A stretch of DNA of 64,000 nt from Amorphophallus konjac. Lineage: Eukaryota > Streptophyta > Magnoliopsida > Alismatales > Araceae. The position numbers and the translations under genes were made by a program. Of this stretch, positions 47,562-58,427 are shown one piece after another; position 1 is the stretch's first letter, and each line of letters opens with the position of its first letter. The notes beneath the pieces are model-generated. The model searched no databases and was not told where the DNA came from. It saw only the letters and a list, made by a program, of their open reading frames with translations. The stretch covers positions 292,564,200 through 292,628,199 of the forward strand of contig CM040125.1 of the NCBI GenBank assembly GCA_022559845.1, written 5' to 3'.

Positions 47562-48740
47562 ATATGTCGGTCACTCAAGGGACCATTTTGATATTCGGAC
47601 GAGCGTCCAGCTTCAGAGAATCGTGATCATCACGGGGAAAGCTGGAGCATATGTATGCCAGGGTACGGCAAATTTATTGTTTAAAGGGATAGAAGACATT
47701 CGGTTGAATCCCGGTTAGAGCGGTCAGAAATCAGCGAGTTTATTGGCCCGGTGCGAGATCGAGTCAGGACCATTTCAGGGGCGCCTCCCGCGGTCCAAAC
47801 GAGGCTTACGTGGGCATCATTAATATCTCCGGTGCCGAAGGGCGGCGGGAAAGTGTCCCGGGACTAGATTCCAAAAAAAAGACGTATACAGAGATAGCTG
47901 GCTATAGGCCTAGATGTGGGTCAGGTAATGACCATGGTTGGGGCGAACTCGAGGTCCAGACGTGACTCTCGAAGGACTTATTGATACTCCCACACGCGTG
48001 GTCGGGGATGGCTAGAGCCGTCTCGTTCCATTCAGATTTTGTTGGTCATTCATGGACCATTTTATGCTCGGACAAAGATCCGTATTGAAGACGTAAACGG
48101 AAATAAACCCGTACAAATGTCTGCCGTGAGTACGGCAAGTTTTAATGCAAGCACGGGATTCGATCCCGGGATATACGTCGGTCACTAACGGACCATTCAG
48201 TATTCGGACGTAAGCCCATATTCGAAACATCGAAGACCACGACAAAGACATATCGAAGGTACGGCACATTTCCTGTGGGTGCGAGATTGGATCTCGGTAT
48301 ATACGTCGGTCACTAACGGACCATTCCTTATTCGAACAGAGGTCCGTATTAGTAGCGTCAAGGACGACGATAAAACCGTACGGATGTCTGCCGTAGGTAC
48401 GACAAGTTTAATGTGGATGCGAGATCGGATCCCGATAAAGACAGGTCGAACTAACGAACTATCGGCCCGTGATAAGTTCGGATCATGGTCACGTCCAGGC
48501 GAGGGCTCCCGAGATCCAAGTCCGATGCCATGGGGCGTCATTGCTTTTCTCTTTACACACAGTCTGGGGAAATGAAGGTTCCAAGGTATGCGTGCATGTC
48601 GGTCACGGTCGGACCATTCATTGTTCGGACGCGAGTCCACGTTTGAAGCATCGAAGATGATGATAAAACCGTGCAAATGTTTGCCGTAGACACAACAAGT
48701 TTAATGTGGCGTTGCGGGATTAGATCCCGGGAGAAGCAGG
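47562..48740. repeat. Diverged tandem units of about 130 bp in element G
   Basis: Units begin GTCGGTCACTAACGGACCATT (or variants) at about 47562, 48040, 48178, 48306 and 48597. They contain GTCCGTATT-like and TACGGCAAGTTTAAT-like words and end with GGGATTCGATCCCGGGATAT-like dyads. Consecutive starts at 48040, 48178 and 48306 are 128-138 bp apart. Confidence 0.7.
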
Positions 48741-49099
48741 TCGAGTTAACGAACTATTGGCCCAGACTGTGTTCGGATCATGACCACGTCGGGGATTCCG
48801 AGGTCCACGCTCGATACCACAAGGCATCATTGATTTTCTCTTTGCACCCAGTCCGAGGGAGTGAATTGTTAAGTGTGGAGCCCGAACTTGCCATCGTGCG
48901 CCCTCGCACGCGGATCGACCTGCGCGGTCAGGTCGCGGGGTTCAAGGAGGCAACGCCCCTTGCCGGGGTTTCTGGGGGCAGCGCCCCCGGAACAAAAATT
49001 CAATTAAGGCACGGGTGATGGAGTTCCTTTCATTCTTTTATTAGCATGATTGACCTTTTATCATTATTTTTTTGCTTGTTTATTCCCTTTTTGTATTAA

Positions 49100-50735
49100 G
49101 GAGGCGCCCCGGTTAGCGAAGGAAGAGGATGGCGCCGTTTTAGAGCTCAAGGGAGGAAATGGGGCGCCGTTTTAAGGTGAATAGTGAAGCACAGATGGGC
49201 ACCGGTTTAGGACGTTAAAAAGGGGGGCGCGCCGGTTATAGGGGCGCCGTTTTAAGGGTTGCAAAATAGAGGTGCGTCGGAATAGCCTTGCAATGGAAGA
49301 GGGGCGCGCCGGTTTTAAGGGCGCCGGGTTAAGGTCGAAAGGGGTTTCGAGTGTAGGTTAAAATGGCGTGGGGAATAGTAACCGCGCCGGGATAAACTCT
49401 TCCAAGGGTTTTTTCAAAGCGATTGACTATGTGTTTCTTTTCTTTCACCCGTAGGTGGATTTTATGATACGTTTGTCCATCCATTTGGTGGATTAGATAG
49501 GTAATGAGGTGGGGTTTAAGTGATTTGTTCGGAGGAGTTTATTGTGTAAGATTTTAGGGGTTAATTCATAGAGGGTTCACTGTGTGTTTTCAAAGGGAAT
49601 CTTGTTCATTCGTTCTTGAGTGTTCTTAATCCCCTGGCGAAAATTGGGCAGCATCTCCCCCGGATCGGGACTTGTCGGAGAGACACGAAAGCCACCACAC
49701 GGATTACTCTCGGGTAAACTCTCAAAATGCGGAACGGCCTCACGGCGGTCCGTTAGCCCAAGTGTGAGTGTGGAACGCTCGAGGGCCAGCCTATGAGAGC
49801 GACCACGACTCATGGGTGATGAGTCTTCGAAACGGGACAAGTGTTTGCCACCGGAGGGGCATGAGTATTCATCCGTCGATGGGTCACTTTGAGGGCCATG
49901 CCATGAAGAGACAAGCCTCAAGGACCCTGGATGTTTGGAGAGGGAAGAAGGGAGGTGGAGGTTACACGGGGAACACCAAGCTTGCAAAAAAGAAAACTCT
50001 TCTCTTTTTATTCATCCACACAAACGTGGAAAGTTTAGACACAGGGAGGCCCATCCCGAAGGAAAGGGGAAATACATCGAAGGGGGGATGAAGGAGATGC
50101 ACCGGTGGGGGAGAGGGCTCCTCCCCCCTAGACTCACCTTCCCTCTCTCACACTCTCTCTCTTTCTTTTTCTTCTTCCCTTCACTGCACACAGCCGAGCT
50201 CCTCTTCCTCCAAAAATGGCCAGCCGGGGGGGAAAGCCAGGATCTTCCTCTCTTCAATCGCCCATCGGGGGGATGGTTCGAGCCTCTCCTCTTTCTTCAC
50301 CAGTGGGGCATGCCTTTTATAGAACGGACAGTGGGGGAGAAAACTCCCGCCACCTCTGCCTTGTTCGCAATAACATTATTGTTGTGCTGGATGATGCTGG
50401 TTCGTGGAGTACACTGGCGTTCGTCCGAGGATGTGACATTTGCGGATTTACCGGAGCCTGCTTCGCCGTTGCCACTTCTGTGCTGTCGAACAGAGGTAGA
50501 GACAGAGCGTCGGGCCTTCAATGTTCTCTGCACATCATTAAATAGAGCATCGGCATGCCGATGGGATGGGTTGATTGCGCGCCGGGGAAGCACTTCAGAG
50601 AATAGAATGAGGGGTTAAAACGGCGCCATATTCAAAGGGGCGCCATTTTAAGCATCAAAGGGGATGCCCCTTCGCGCGCCGTGTAGCCAAAAAGGAAAGG
50701 GGCGCGCCGTTTTAAGCCCCCTTCGTGCCGTTTTA
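49100..50735. repeat. GGCGCCGTTTTAA word clusters in element G
   Basis: GGCGCCGTTTTA, GGCGCGCCGGTT and related words recur about ten times at 49100-49395 and again at 50617-50735. The second cluster is 300-410 bp upstream of the TATA box at 50313-50322, the first lies downstream. Between them is the leader region. Confidence 0.7.
50313..50322 (-). promoter_or_regulatory. TATA box of element G
   Basis: Perfect CTATAAAAGG on the minus strand, about 800 bp inside the sense start at 51126. It sets the orientation of G. Confidence 0.6.
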
Positions 50736-51324
50736 AGCACTAAACGGATTCTTCTCGAAGTCGCGGCCGTTCATATGAATGTCGGCATTCCCAGAATGTT
50801 CCTGTTGCAATGTATGGCCTCTGCAATATTCCGTTTGTAGCCTCTGGGACTCGGTCCCAGATTCTGCATAACTTTCTGTGCATGCTGAGATTGTGCCGGA
50901 GTTCATGACTTCTCTCTGATTCAGCTCTCGGCATGGCCGGTCGGAGCATTGTAGCTGTATCTTCTGCCTGGGGGGCTTCCTTAGCAGGTAGTGGACCACC
51001 AAGAGAGTTCTCGTCCTGATCGAGCGAGGCATGAAGTTTATTCGGCATTTCTGTCTTCGACTCGCGCTCAAATGTGTAGACGCAAATGTCGCCATGATCA
51101 TCATCGTCATATTTTTGGCATCCACAAGTGGCTATATATGCATCGACCTTATGATCCTGACACTTAGAAGATAAATGACTTGTATAGCATGAGTGACTAA
51201 GATGCATCAACCTGTATGCCATTCAAACTTTTGAACTAAAATGATGACTCAACCAATCATTATTAATATAGTTTAGTCTCAACATGATTCATAGTGTGAC
51301 ATCATCAAAACTAAGGTTCCAACA

Positions 51325-51338
51325 ATCTCTCCCTTTTT
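51325..51338 (-). other. Polypurine tract of element C
   Basis: AAAAAGGGAGAGAT on the minus strand abuts the LTR start TGTTGG at 51324. Confidence 0.8.
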
Positions 51339-51907
51339 GATGATGGCAACTATGAGTCATGTAAACAGTTGCACGAGATGAAGATGATTTAGACATTCAT
51401 TGATAGACAAGAATTTTAGTTCAGTAACCAAACAACCATTGCACATTCAATCATTTAATCAAGTCATTGCAAGCAAAAATCTCCATTCATTTCATATATA
51501 ATTTTTCTCAACAAGGACAGTGTTTGCAAACACAAGGTTTCCATTCATTACACATCATGCTCAAAGAAACTGCAACACTAGATGCAAAATGACATACTAC
51601 ACAAAACTAACAAACACTACATGCATATATGCATGAGACTCTACTATGTACAAATGATAGAGATTCTCAGTTTGCTTAGTTTTCTATCTTCCCCCTGACT
51701 CTTTCACACCATTCTTCTGAAACCTTCTCCCCCTTTCTAGAAGTTTTAAGCAAAGCACTCTTCCAGATGGTTCTCAGTCTCAGTCCAGGTCTTCACAACT
51801 CTAAGGTCTTCACATCAAGCAAGATACCTCTTCCAATCATGACTCATCAATTCTTCTCCCCCTTTGCCATCATCAAAAAAATTGGGGGTTTTCTACTGGC
51901 GTTGCCG

Positions 51908-52660
51908 TCAAGTAGGTGTTCTGTTGGAGCTGGCATAAGACCTCAAGGGTATAGCCTGTGGAATGTTCTGTTGAATTCTATCAACCTTTGGGCCCAGTGC
52001 AACAAACTTTACATAGTATTTCTGATCATTCTGTTGAACCAGAGTTTGAAGTTCTTTGATAGAAGTGGTCAGATCTACAAACCAGTGTTGTAGCATGGTA
52101 CTCATGTTATCAAGCCAGGCTGCTTGCATGTGATGAAGCTCATCTATAGAGTTTGAGGTATTTTCAAAGTGTGCAGAGATAGTTTCTCTAAGACTCCTAC
52201 CCAGGTTAAGTACTTCCTCTCCTACTGAATCTATTATAGCATAGACATTTCCCAGCTGAACAGTTATACTATGGGTTTCATCTAGTAGACCAACTACCTT
52301 AAGAGATAATACTTTCTATTCTTCTCGGATAATTATCTGTTCTTCCCTTCTATTCTTCTGTTCTGCCTGAATATCAAAAGCATGAACAAGCATCTGAGTT
52401 GTTTTTGCATATGTTTCAGCCCGATTCTATCTTAACCGGTTCAGTAAAGATCCGGCTTGTTCACACACATGCAGCAATGAGTCCAGGAAACCCTGGAGGC
52501 ATTCATCAGATTTGTATTTGTCCCTTATAAATCTTTTCCACTGACTATTGACAATCTGCTCAACGTGTACCAATCTGGCATCAATTCTTTCCACTGCCAG
52601 ATTTAACTGCATAATGGAGGAATTCACATTCTTGAACTGAGACATCAAAAGTCTTACTAA
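51908..52660 (-). pseudogene. Element C env-like ORF, C-terminal coiled-coil part
   Basis: The minus strand codes for FKNVNSSIMQLNLAVERIDARLVHVEQ and then WKRFIRDKYKSDECLQGFLDSLLHV (52427-52648). After frame breaks comes WFVDLTTSIKELQTLVQQNDQKY (51908-52129). The same order is found in element E (63186-63979), with FKNIDSSIM and FKSDKKLHNFMESLLQV, which shows the ORF is a family trait. It is predicted coiled coil. I see no clear transmembrane segment, so 'env-like' is only the customary name for the ORF after pol in SIRE-type elements. Confidence 0.65.
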
Positions 52661-52789
52661 GGTAGGATGAATGTTAGATGCATTGTGTGCTGAGCTTGGT
52701 CCTTCTGATGTAGATGCATGAAATTCTGGTGGAGTATGTGGCTCTTCAGGAGATAATGGTGGCTGTATGCCAAAAACTATCAGAGGTCC

Positions 52790-53400
52790 ATGATATGTGT
52801 CCTATCCCACAGTAGCCTTTTCTTGATTTTGTCGTTGTTGATGCTGTTGCTATGTCTGCTTTTCCACTTCTTGTTGGTGTTCCTGTTGCTTCTCTTGTTA
52901 CTTCTCATCTTGCTGCAGTTCCAGTTGTTGGTTTACATCATCAAGTTGTATGTCATCAATATTTGCTTGGACATCTTGATTCTCATCTACCTGCTGCTCT
53001 TCTGCCTATAGCTCTGGCTGCTGCTCTTGCTCTGCCTGCTCTTCCACTGCCACTTCATGTTACTGTTCCTGTTGCTCCTCATGCAGCTGCTTATCTTGTT
53101 GTTGCTCATATTCTTGTTGGTGTTCTTCCTGTGGCTGCTCTTGTAGCTGCTCATCTTGTTGCTGCTCTACTTGCAGCTCTGGTTGATGCACTTGTTCTAC
53201 CTATTGTGGCTGTTCTTGTTCCTAGTTTTGCTGCTCTTGCTATCCTTCCAGCTGCTCAACTAGCTCTTGTTGCTATTCTGGTAGTTCTTCATGTTCCTCC
53301 TCTTCCTCCTGCAATTGCTCCTACTCAGCCTGCTGTGGCTGTTGCTCTGCCTGTTCTTGTGCAACCTGATCTTGAACTTGTGCAACAGTTGGTTTGAGCT
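52790..53400 (-). pseudogene. Element C env-like ORF, glutamine/glutamate-rich tract
   Basis: In the ORF frame the minus strand reads almost only Gln, Glu, His, Pro, Leu and Val (runs such as QEEHQQEYEQQQDK and EKQQEHQQEVEKQ). About nine TAG or TAA codons interrupt it, each at a place where CAG or CAA fits the surroundings. It lies between the conserved N-terminal domain and the coiled coil. On the + strand the same bases make a spurious Leu/Val/Ala-rich open frame. Confidence 0.7.
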
Positions 53401-53607
53401 TCATGAACTTGGTGATAAAGTCCATGTTATAGACATTCACCTTCAGAATTTCTTTAAACTTCTCATCATCCAAAGATACCTTCCACTTCTTGAATGAGCT
53501 ACATATGGTAGGTGTCTTCTATCCTCTTTAACACAGCCCATTATATGCATCATTATCTCTGGGAGACACACTTTGATATCTTTAAACATGCACTAAAATA
53601 GAAATCG

Positions 53608-54390
53608 CTATGTCTCTATCAGCCTTCCTCTTCCTCCATCTTGTGGGGTTATGATTGTAGTAAGCATATGGTGCAGTAATCTCTTAACTGAAGTAAATTT
53701 GTTGGCATTGAAAGTAGTCAATCGAGTTTGCTTGTAATCACTAGGATTACTTGGCTGATCTGTGAGAATAGTGAAGGCTTCAAACTCATCATACTCCAGT
53801 TCTTCAGAAATCCCATCCTCGGGTATCCTTAAAATCTTGTGAAGGGAATGTCTAGTCAACTTAATTCTAATTCCCTTAACACAGGACCATATCTTAGGTA
53901 GGTTTGGGTCATATCTCAAGTTCTTGTAAAACTCAGTGACCAACCTAGGATAATAATACCTATGTTTTCCCATAAACTTCTTCCAACCTTGGAATTTAAT
54001 CAGACACAATAACTCAGGATATTCATCAAGCATCTTCTGGTCATGGAAATCAGCATATCGTGGGAAGATAATTTTTGCAGACTCAATCGATTCCTCTGCT
54101 TGATCAGATACTGAATCAGACTCAGCTTCCTCCTCAGGCAATTGATGTGTTTCCTCCTCTGTAGCAATCCGGCACCGCTTGGCTAGTATCTCGAACACCT
54201 TCTCTTTATCCTTAGCAGATTTCTCTGCAAGCATGCATGAAGCAGTGCCCTTGTCATGCACACGCTTTGATCCGCCCTCCTTGCAAGGTATTTCGATAGC
54301 TTTCTCAGATTGCACATCCATTGGTTGTAGCTCCTTTGGAACCCTTCGTTTCCCTTTGCTTTTGGTGGCTGGAGATGACATGATTGACAA
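53608..54390 (-). pseudogene. Element C env-like ORF, N-terminal conserved domain
   Basis: 260 codons from ATG 54390. A basic N-terminus (KSKGKRRVPKELQP) could be a nuclear signal. An acidic region follows (EEEAESDSVSDQAEESIESAK), then the conserved domain from about residue 110: FPRYADFHDQKMLDEYPELL, WKKFMGKHRYYYPRLVTEFY and SCVKGIRIKLTRHSLHKILR. I recognise this as the Pfam-style 'putative plant transposon protein' domain found in SIRE/Maximus extra ORFs; function unknown. The stop at 53608 is premature: CMFKDIKVCLPEIMMHIM and further conserved-looking sequence continue in frame after it. Confidence 0.75.
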
Positions 54391-56064
54391 GAATCTGGAA
54401 AACTCAATTTAACGGCACGGATTTGAGGAAGCACAAGGAAGATGGAGAACATGGATGAAGGAAATAGAATCGCGAAGTGGTAAGAAACACAAACACTTTT
54501 CTGCGTCGATGCGATGGGGTTTAGAAAAGGAGAAGGCTTGACCTAGATTCGTAGGGTTTCAACGGAAAGGTAGACGCTTAAAATAGGGCAGAGTAAGACA
54601 AAATTCATTAACTTTACCAATTTCAGATATAATTACCAAACTACCCTCTTCTTTGAGATAAATTGCCCTTCCTTACAGTTGTGTGACTTGTGGCTTGTAA
54701 GAATTAAATCTTGATACATGAGAGTTCTTAAATTAATCCTTTTATGCAGAGACAATGGAAATAAGCCAATCTTAACAAAGTACTATGTCCAATCTAAAAA
54801 CCATCAATCTTACTTATCATTTTCATTAGACAAAAATAGTATAAAAATCTGCCTCATATTGAACATAAATAGTTTTATGTTTATGAAAGTGACACAGTGT
54901 CAACCATATTTTTCTTTTTCTTTTTTTTATTTGCTTGAGCATTCAAGTATGACTACACCTTTTTACTCAAGGAGACACATTCATTAGACGCCTGTATCCC
55001 TGGTTACTCAGTGTAATCAACCGTTATGCTTTAATTTTTGAATAGAGTTAGCTTCTTTTATCATGACATAACTTCTGCATTTCTTTGATGCAACTAGTTA
55101 GTTTCTCCAAAATATATGCCATTGCTCTACCTCACTATTATACTTATTATATGGCATATTCCCTGATCTTATTTCAGATTTTATTCTTGAAACTGTTTAA
55201 GGTCAATACAAGTACATGATTTTCTACCAGAGATGTCCTTATTACTTATAATTTTTAGATTTCAGGAAAGTGACTTGACAGTTCCATTTTTGGAATGTTT
55301 TAAAACCATTGTAAATGCATTCATGGATAATCTTGAACAATTAAGATTAGATTTAAACCCATTAAACAACAGTTCATAATTTGGTAAGGTCAAACAGTTT
55401 CTCTTAGATGTCGGTGGTCTTGTAATTATATCTCTTGATTAGTAAAGAGAACAGAATTTCATGATAGACTCCCCCTGAATGAATGCTCAGACATTTAAGA
55501 AAGAATAGAAAAGACTTGTCATAGATGACATAGATGAGAGTACAGGAATTGATATGTCTATGATGCAAAGAAAACTAAGGTAGGTAATAGAGGTGGTCAC
55601 ATCCAAGGATAAGGGAAACTAAAGTCAGATTTGCAGGCAACCTCAATACCCTCTCATCAGAAAACAAATCTTCTTCATAAAACACAACACCTTAAAGCAG
55701 TAGACATCTCATTCCAGATATAGCGAGGTCGGTGCACCTTTCTTATGCATCGACCTACCAGTATAGTAAGGTCGGTGCACCTTCCATATGCATCGACTGT
55801 TTTGAACTCATCTCATAAGTCAAACCATAGTGTCAAGCACTTATCCTTCTATAATTAGGTCGATGCACCTTTCATATGCATCAACCTGCTCCATGTGTAG
55901 CATCAACTCCAGCCAACACTGAGTTAACCTTGTAAGCTACTGACCAGTAACTCTATTTTGAACATAAATTCAGACACTAGCGCAAAATAGCACTGACCTT
56001 CTGACAGAATTCATCATACTCTGACACTTAATATGCATTCAGCTAGCTTTGACAGACCATATCA
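54391..56064. other. Non-coding interior of element C
   Basis: There is no coding domain where pol would be expected. TCCCTGGTTACTCAGTGTAATC (54996-55017) resembles CCCCGGTTACTCAAAATATTG in element D (about 24760). The right part holds three long hairpins (55726-55887). The rest is A/T-rich. Confidence 0.55.
55726..55887. repeat. Three AGGTCGRTGCA hairpins in the interior of element C
   Basis: AGGTCGGTGCA-9 nt-TGCATCGACCT at 55726-55756; AGGTCGGTGCA-9 nt-TGCATCGAC at 55769-55797; AGGTCGATGCA-9 nt-TGCATCAACCT at 55857-55887. Stems are 9-11 bp with at most a wobble or one mismatch, loops 9 nt. The arms are the same motif as in the LTR array of this element. Confidence 0.85.
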
Positions 56065-56467
56065 TGCTCTGTTGTGCCCCTATGGTCACTTGAGTTCATA
56101 TGGTCACTTGGGTCATTCGACATCATTCTATGGTCATATGAGTTCTAATGTATTCTTGGTTTTGATAATGGCTAAACACTATTAGTCATTGATGTTTTTC
56201 ACCTTCATGTGATTGACATACGTGATGTTTTTGTTCATGACAGGTGCGCCAATGAATGGATAAGGAATCAAGTGGAAATGGCGAACGTGAAAGCTCAATG
56301 TTGCGCCCTCGCACGCGGATCGACCAGATTTGCCAAAATTTAGAAATGCTCAAAGCATATTCTATGTTGATTTCAATCCCAAAATACATGAAATTGATGA
56401 GGACATGAATATCTTGACTTATGAACATGTTTCATTGGTCTAACACTTCATTTTTGCAGCTATAGGT

Positions 56468-56725
56468 GTTTCCGGTCGACCTACACACCTTGGCCGGTCA
56501 ACCAGATTTGCCAGAGCCTAAGAATTCCACGTTTTACAGGTTTCGGTCGACCGCCCCTGCCTTTCCGGTCGACCGGTTCTTCTAGAAATGAAACACTCCA
56601 GGAATTACAGATTTCGGTCGACCGCCCCTACTTTTCCGGTCGACCGGTTTTCCCAGAACCGACAAGTTGGAGATTTTACAGATTCCGGTCGACCGCCCCA
56701 TGAATTCTGGTCGACCGCCAGCCCC
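56468..56725 (+). repeat. GGTCGACC array with a 71-bp period in solo LTR F
   Basis: Units start with TTYCGGTCGACCGCCCC near 56541, 56612 and 56683. Each holds a second GGTCGACCGG about 25 bp on. Single GGTCGACC and GGTCAACC sites precede them near 56474-56503. Confidence 0.85.
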
Positions 56726-57630
56726 GATGCAGCCTTGTTTGACTTCGAAATCAACCTCGTGGCTAGCCCCTTTCCATGGATTTATTTAATCAAACCTTAC
56801 CTAATCTTCCATGATTTGTGGATCTGGTCTAGGGGGCATCTATGGACCATTCAAGGGTTATAAAACTAACACATGAGGGGTTAGAAACCCTAATGCTTCA
56901 AGGGGCTTCTTGTGAGATCTAGGGTGGCTGCAAGGGAGGTTGAAGAGAGCTTGGAGACGAGCTACTGTTCATGTGAACAGTAGTTCGTGAAGGTGTTCTT
57001 CATCCAATCAAAGGGGAATCAAGCTCAAATCAAAGCCAGCAAACCTCAAGGAAGATTACATCAAAGCAAGGCTATCAAAGTGATCCAAGGAAGCTGGTTT
57101 GATTCAAGTTCTTCAAGGGAAATCATCTTCATCCATTCAAGTTCTTTCCACCTCATTCAAGGTGATATTTCAAGCATTCAAACTCCTAGAAGCTAAAGAA
57201 GCAATCAAGATTCAAGGTAGCTTCATCATCTCCTTCATTCATTCAAAGAAATTCAAAGAGAAGATCAAGAGAGAAGAATTGAAGGAAGAGGTACTGTTCA
57301 CGTGAACAGTACTCCGTGAAGAACATTCATCCAATCAAGGGTGAATCAAGAAGATTGAGTTGAAGCCAAGAGGAGCCTTGTTGCTGATCAACATTCCATA
57401 CAAGGGCCAATTCATTTTCACTCATAACTCAATCTCTTGTTTTAGTTCATTCACATTTGTTTCATTTTCATTATTATTTAAACATTGAAAGTGTGATTCA
57501 TCCCTACCGGTGGTTAGTAGGAAGGCAATTGGATGTTGTTCCAATTTGCGGTTGACATCCCTACCAGGTGGTGAGTAGGAAGGCAATCGGTGGTTTCCGA
57601 TTTGCGGTTCTGTGCGCTGCACAAGTGAAG

Positions 57631-57694
57631 CCTCACCGGGTTTTGGTGAGGGGTGGACGTAGGGCTGAGGATTCAGTCCGAACCACCTTAAAAT
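57631..57694 (+). promoter_or_regulatory. Tandem stem-loop module, solo LTR F
   Basis: Sense order: CCTCACC-7 nt-GGTGAGG, then GGTGGACGTAGG, then a 7-bp stem GGGCTGA-4 nt-TCAGTCC (57662-57679, one wobble), then CGAACCACCTTAAAA. The conserved flanks and both stems recur in the LTRs of A, C, D and E. Confidence 0.75.
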
Positions 57695-57925
57695 CCTGTC
57701 TAGTGTGGTTTGCTTGTGTGATTGATTCGTTCTAGATGCATGCTTAGGATCGAATTGTTATATATCTTACTTATCTTGCTAAGCAAATCATAACGCACTT
57801 GGAAGCTAGTTTCTATTCCGCTGCAATTCATTTTAACTAGCTATATAGAGGGTCACATTGCAAAAAGTGGGGCTGATCTATTCACCCCTCCCCTCTAGAT
57901 CCGCTATCCACTACACAACATGCTC

Positions 57926-58427
57926 CCCCTTAGAATGTGCATCAATTTCAGCCAAACAACAATCCTCTTTTTCATTGTACACATGTATGCACATATGAAA
58001 TGCAAAAATGCACATCTAACACTAATGAAAGTTAGACCCTTGTACTAGGCGGAGCTCTAGCCTCTACACATGATGTGGGTTTCCAGACAGAAATGATCTG
58101 CCCTTCTCCCAGCGTACCATTAGATATACCAAAGGGTTATGCATGGAAATGCTTCTAATATGGACAATGAATGACTATTCAATATACAAAAGCTCATTTG
58201 GAATTGCATGTGGCAGATTCTCAAGTTGAAATCATAACATGCATGACAAGATAGCATCAAATACTACTAGTGATGTCAATCTGACCAAACATACAACACT
58301 CCAAAGAGATTTATTCAACCATCAGTACAGAGAGAAGAAAGTGGGGTTTGACTAACCTTCATGTGCCTTGATTTTATTGCATCCCCCTTTTTATTTTCTG
58401 CCGTCAAGGCACACCTACAAGCAAGAA
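57926..58427. other. Element C interior after solo LTR F
   Basis: Non-coding. It holds the paragraph (about 58035-58140) similar to two in element D, with TAGATATACCAAAGG at its end, then the 3' flank of gag. Confidence 0.5.

Larger units (their letters stand above)
47219..51126 (-). mobile_element. Element G: 3.9-kb LTR-like insertion, probably a solo LTR
   Basis: The target duplication AGTGG is at 47214-47218 and 51127-51131. The ends are TGTGGA...TCCACA, a 6-bp inverted repeat with LTR-type TG...CA. A canonical minus-strand TATA box CTATAAAAGG is at 50313-50322, followed in sense by a purine-rich leader with GAGAGAGAG runs (50050-50250). There is no coding domain, PBS or internal region. 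One long LTR left by recombination fits best; a non-autonomous element without LTR boundaries is the alternative. Lineage not recognised. Confidence 0.7.
45381..51324 (-). repeat. 3' LTR of element C, split by element G
   Basis: Sense start TGTTGGAACC at 51324, end CTACCCCAACA at 45381. Removing 47219-51131 leaves 2,031 bp. It carries a tandem array of GCATCGACCTG-type motifs (46680-47213, resuming 51132-51220), the stem-loop module at 45708-45771 and two 45-bp repeats near 45797-45890. The TATA region of the other copy is mutated here (GATCTAAAAGG near 46265-46276). Confidence 0.85.
56070..57920 (+). mobile_element. Solo LTR F of a SIRE-like copia element
   Basis: TGTTGTGCCCC...CTACACAACA, 1,851 bp, with duplication TGCTC at 56065-56069 and 57921-57925. 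No internal sequence is attached, so recombination between its LTRs removed it. The TATA box TTATAAAA is at 56858-56865. Upstream (56468-56725) are GGTCGACC motifs in a repeat of about 71 bp; downstream is the stem-loop module (57631-57694). Repeated GAACAGTA/CCGTGAA words near 56965-57000 and 57295-57325 flank the leader. The start resembles the LTR of element E. Confidence 0.92.

Noticed and set aside
49935..50618. 227-codon + strand open frame in element G
   Set aside because: It runs antisense to the TATA-driven sense of G through a purine/pyrimidine-rich leader; composition is low complexity and no domain is visible.
52852..53397. 181-codon + strand frame rich in Leu, Val and Ala, looking like a membrane protein
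   Set aside because: It is the antisense shadow of the Gln/Glu-rich tract of the env-like ORF on the minus strand.
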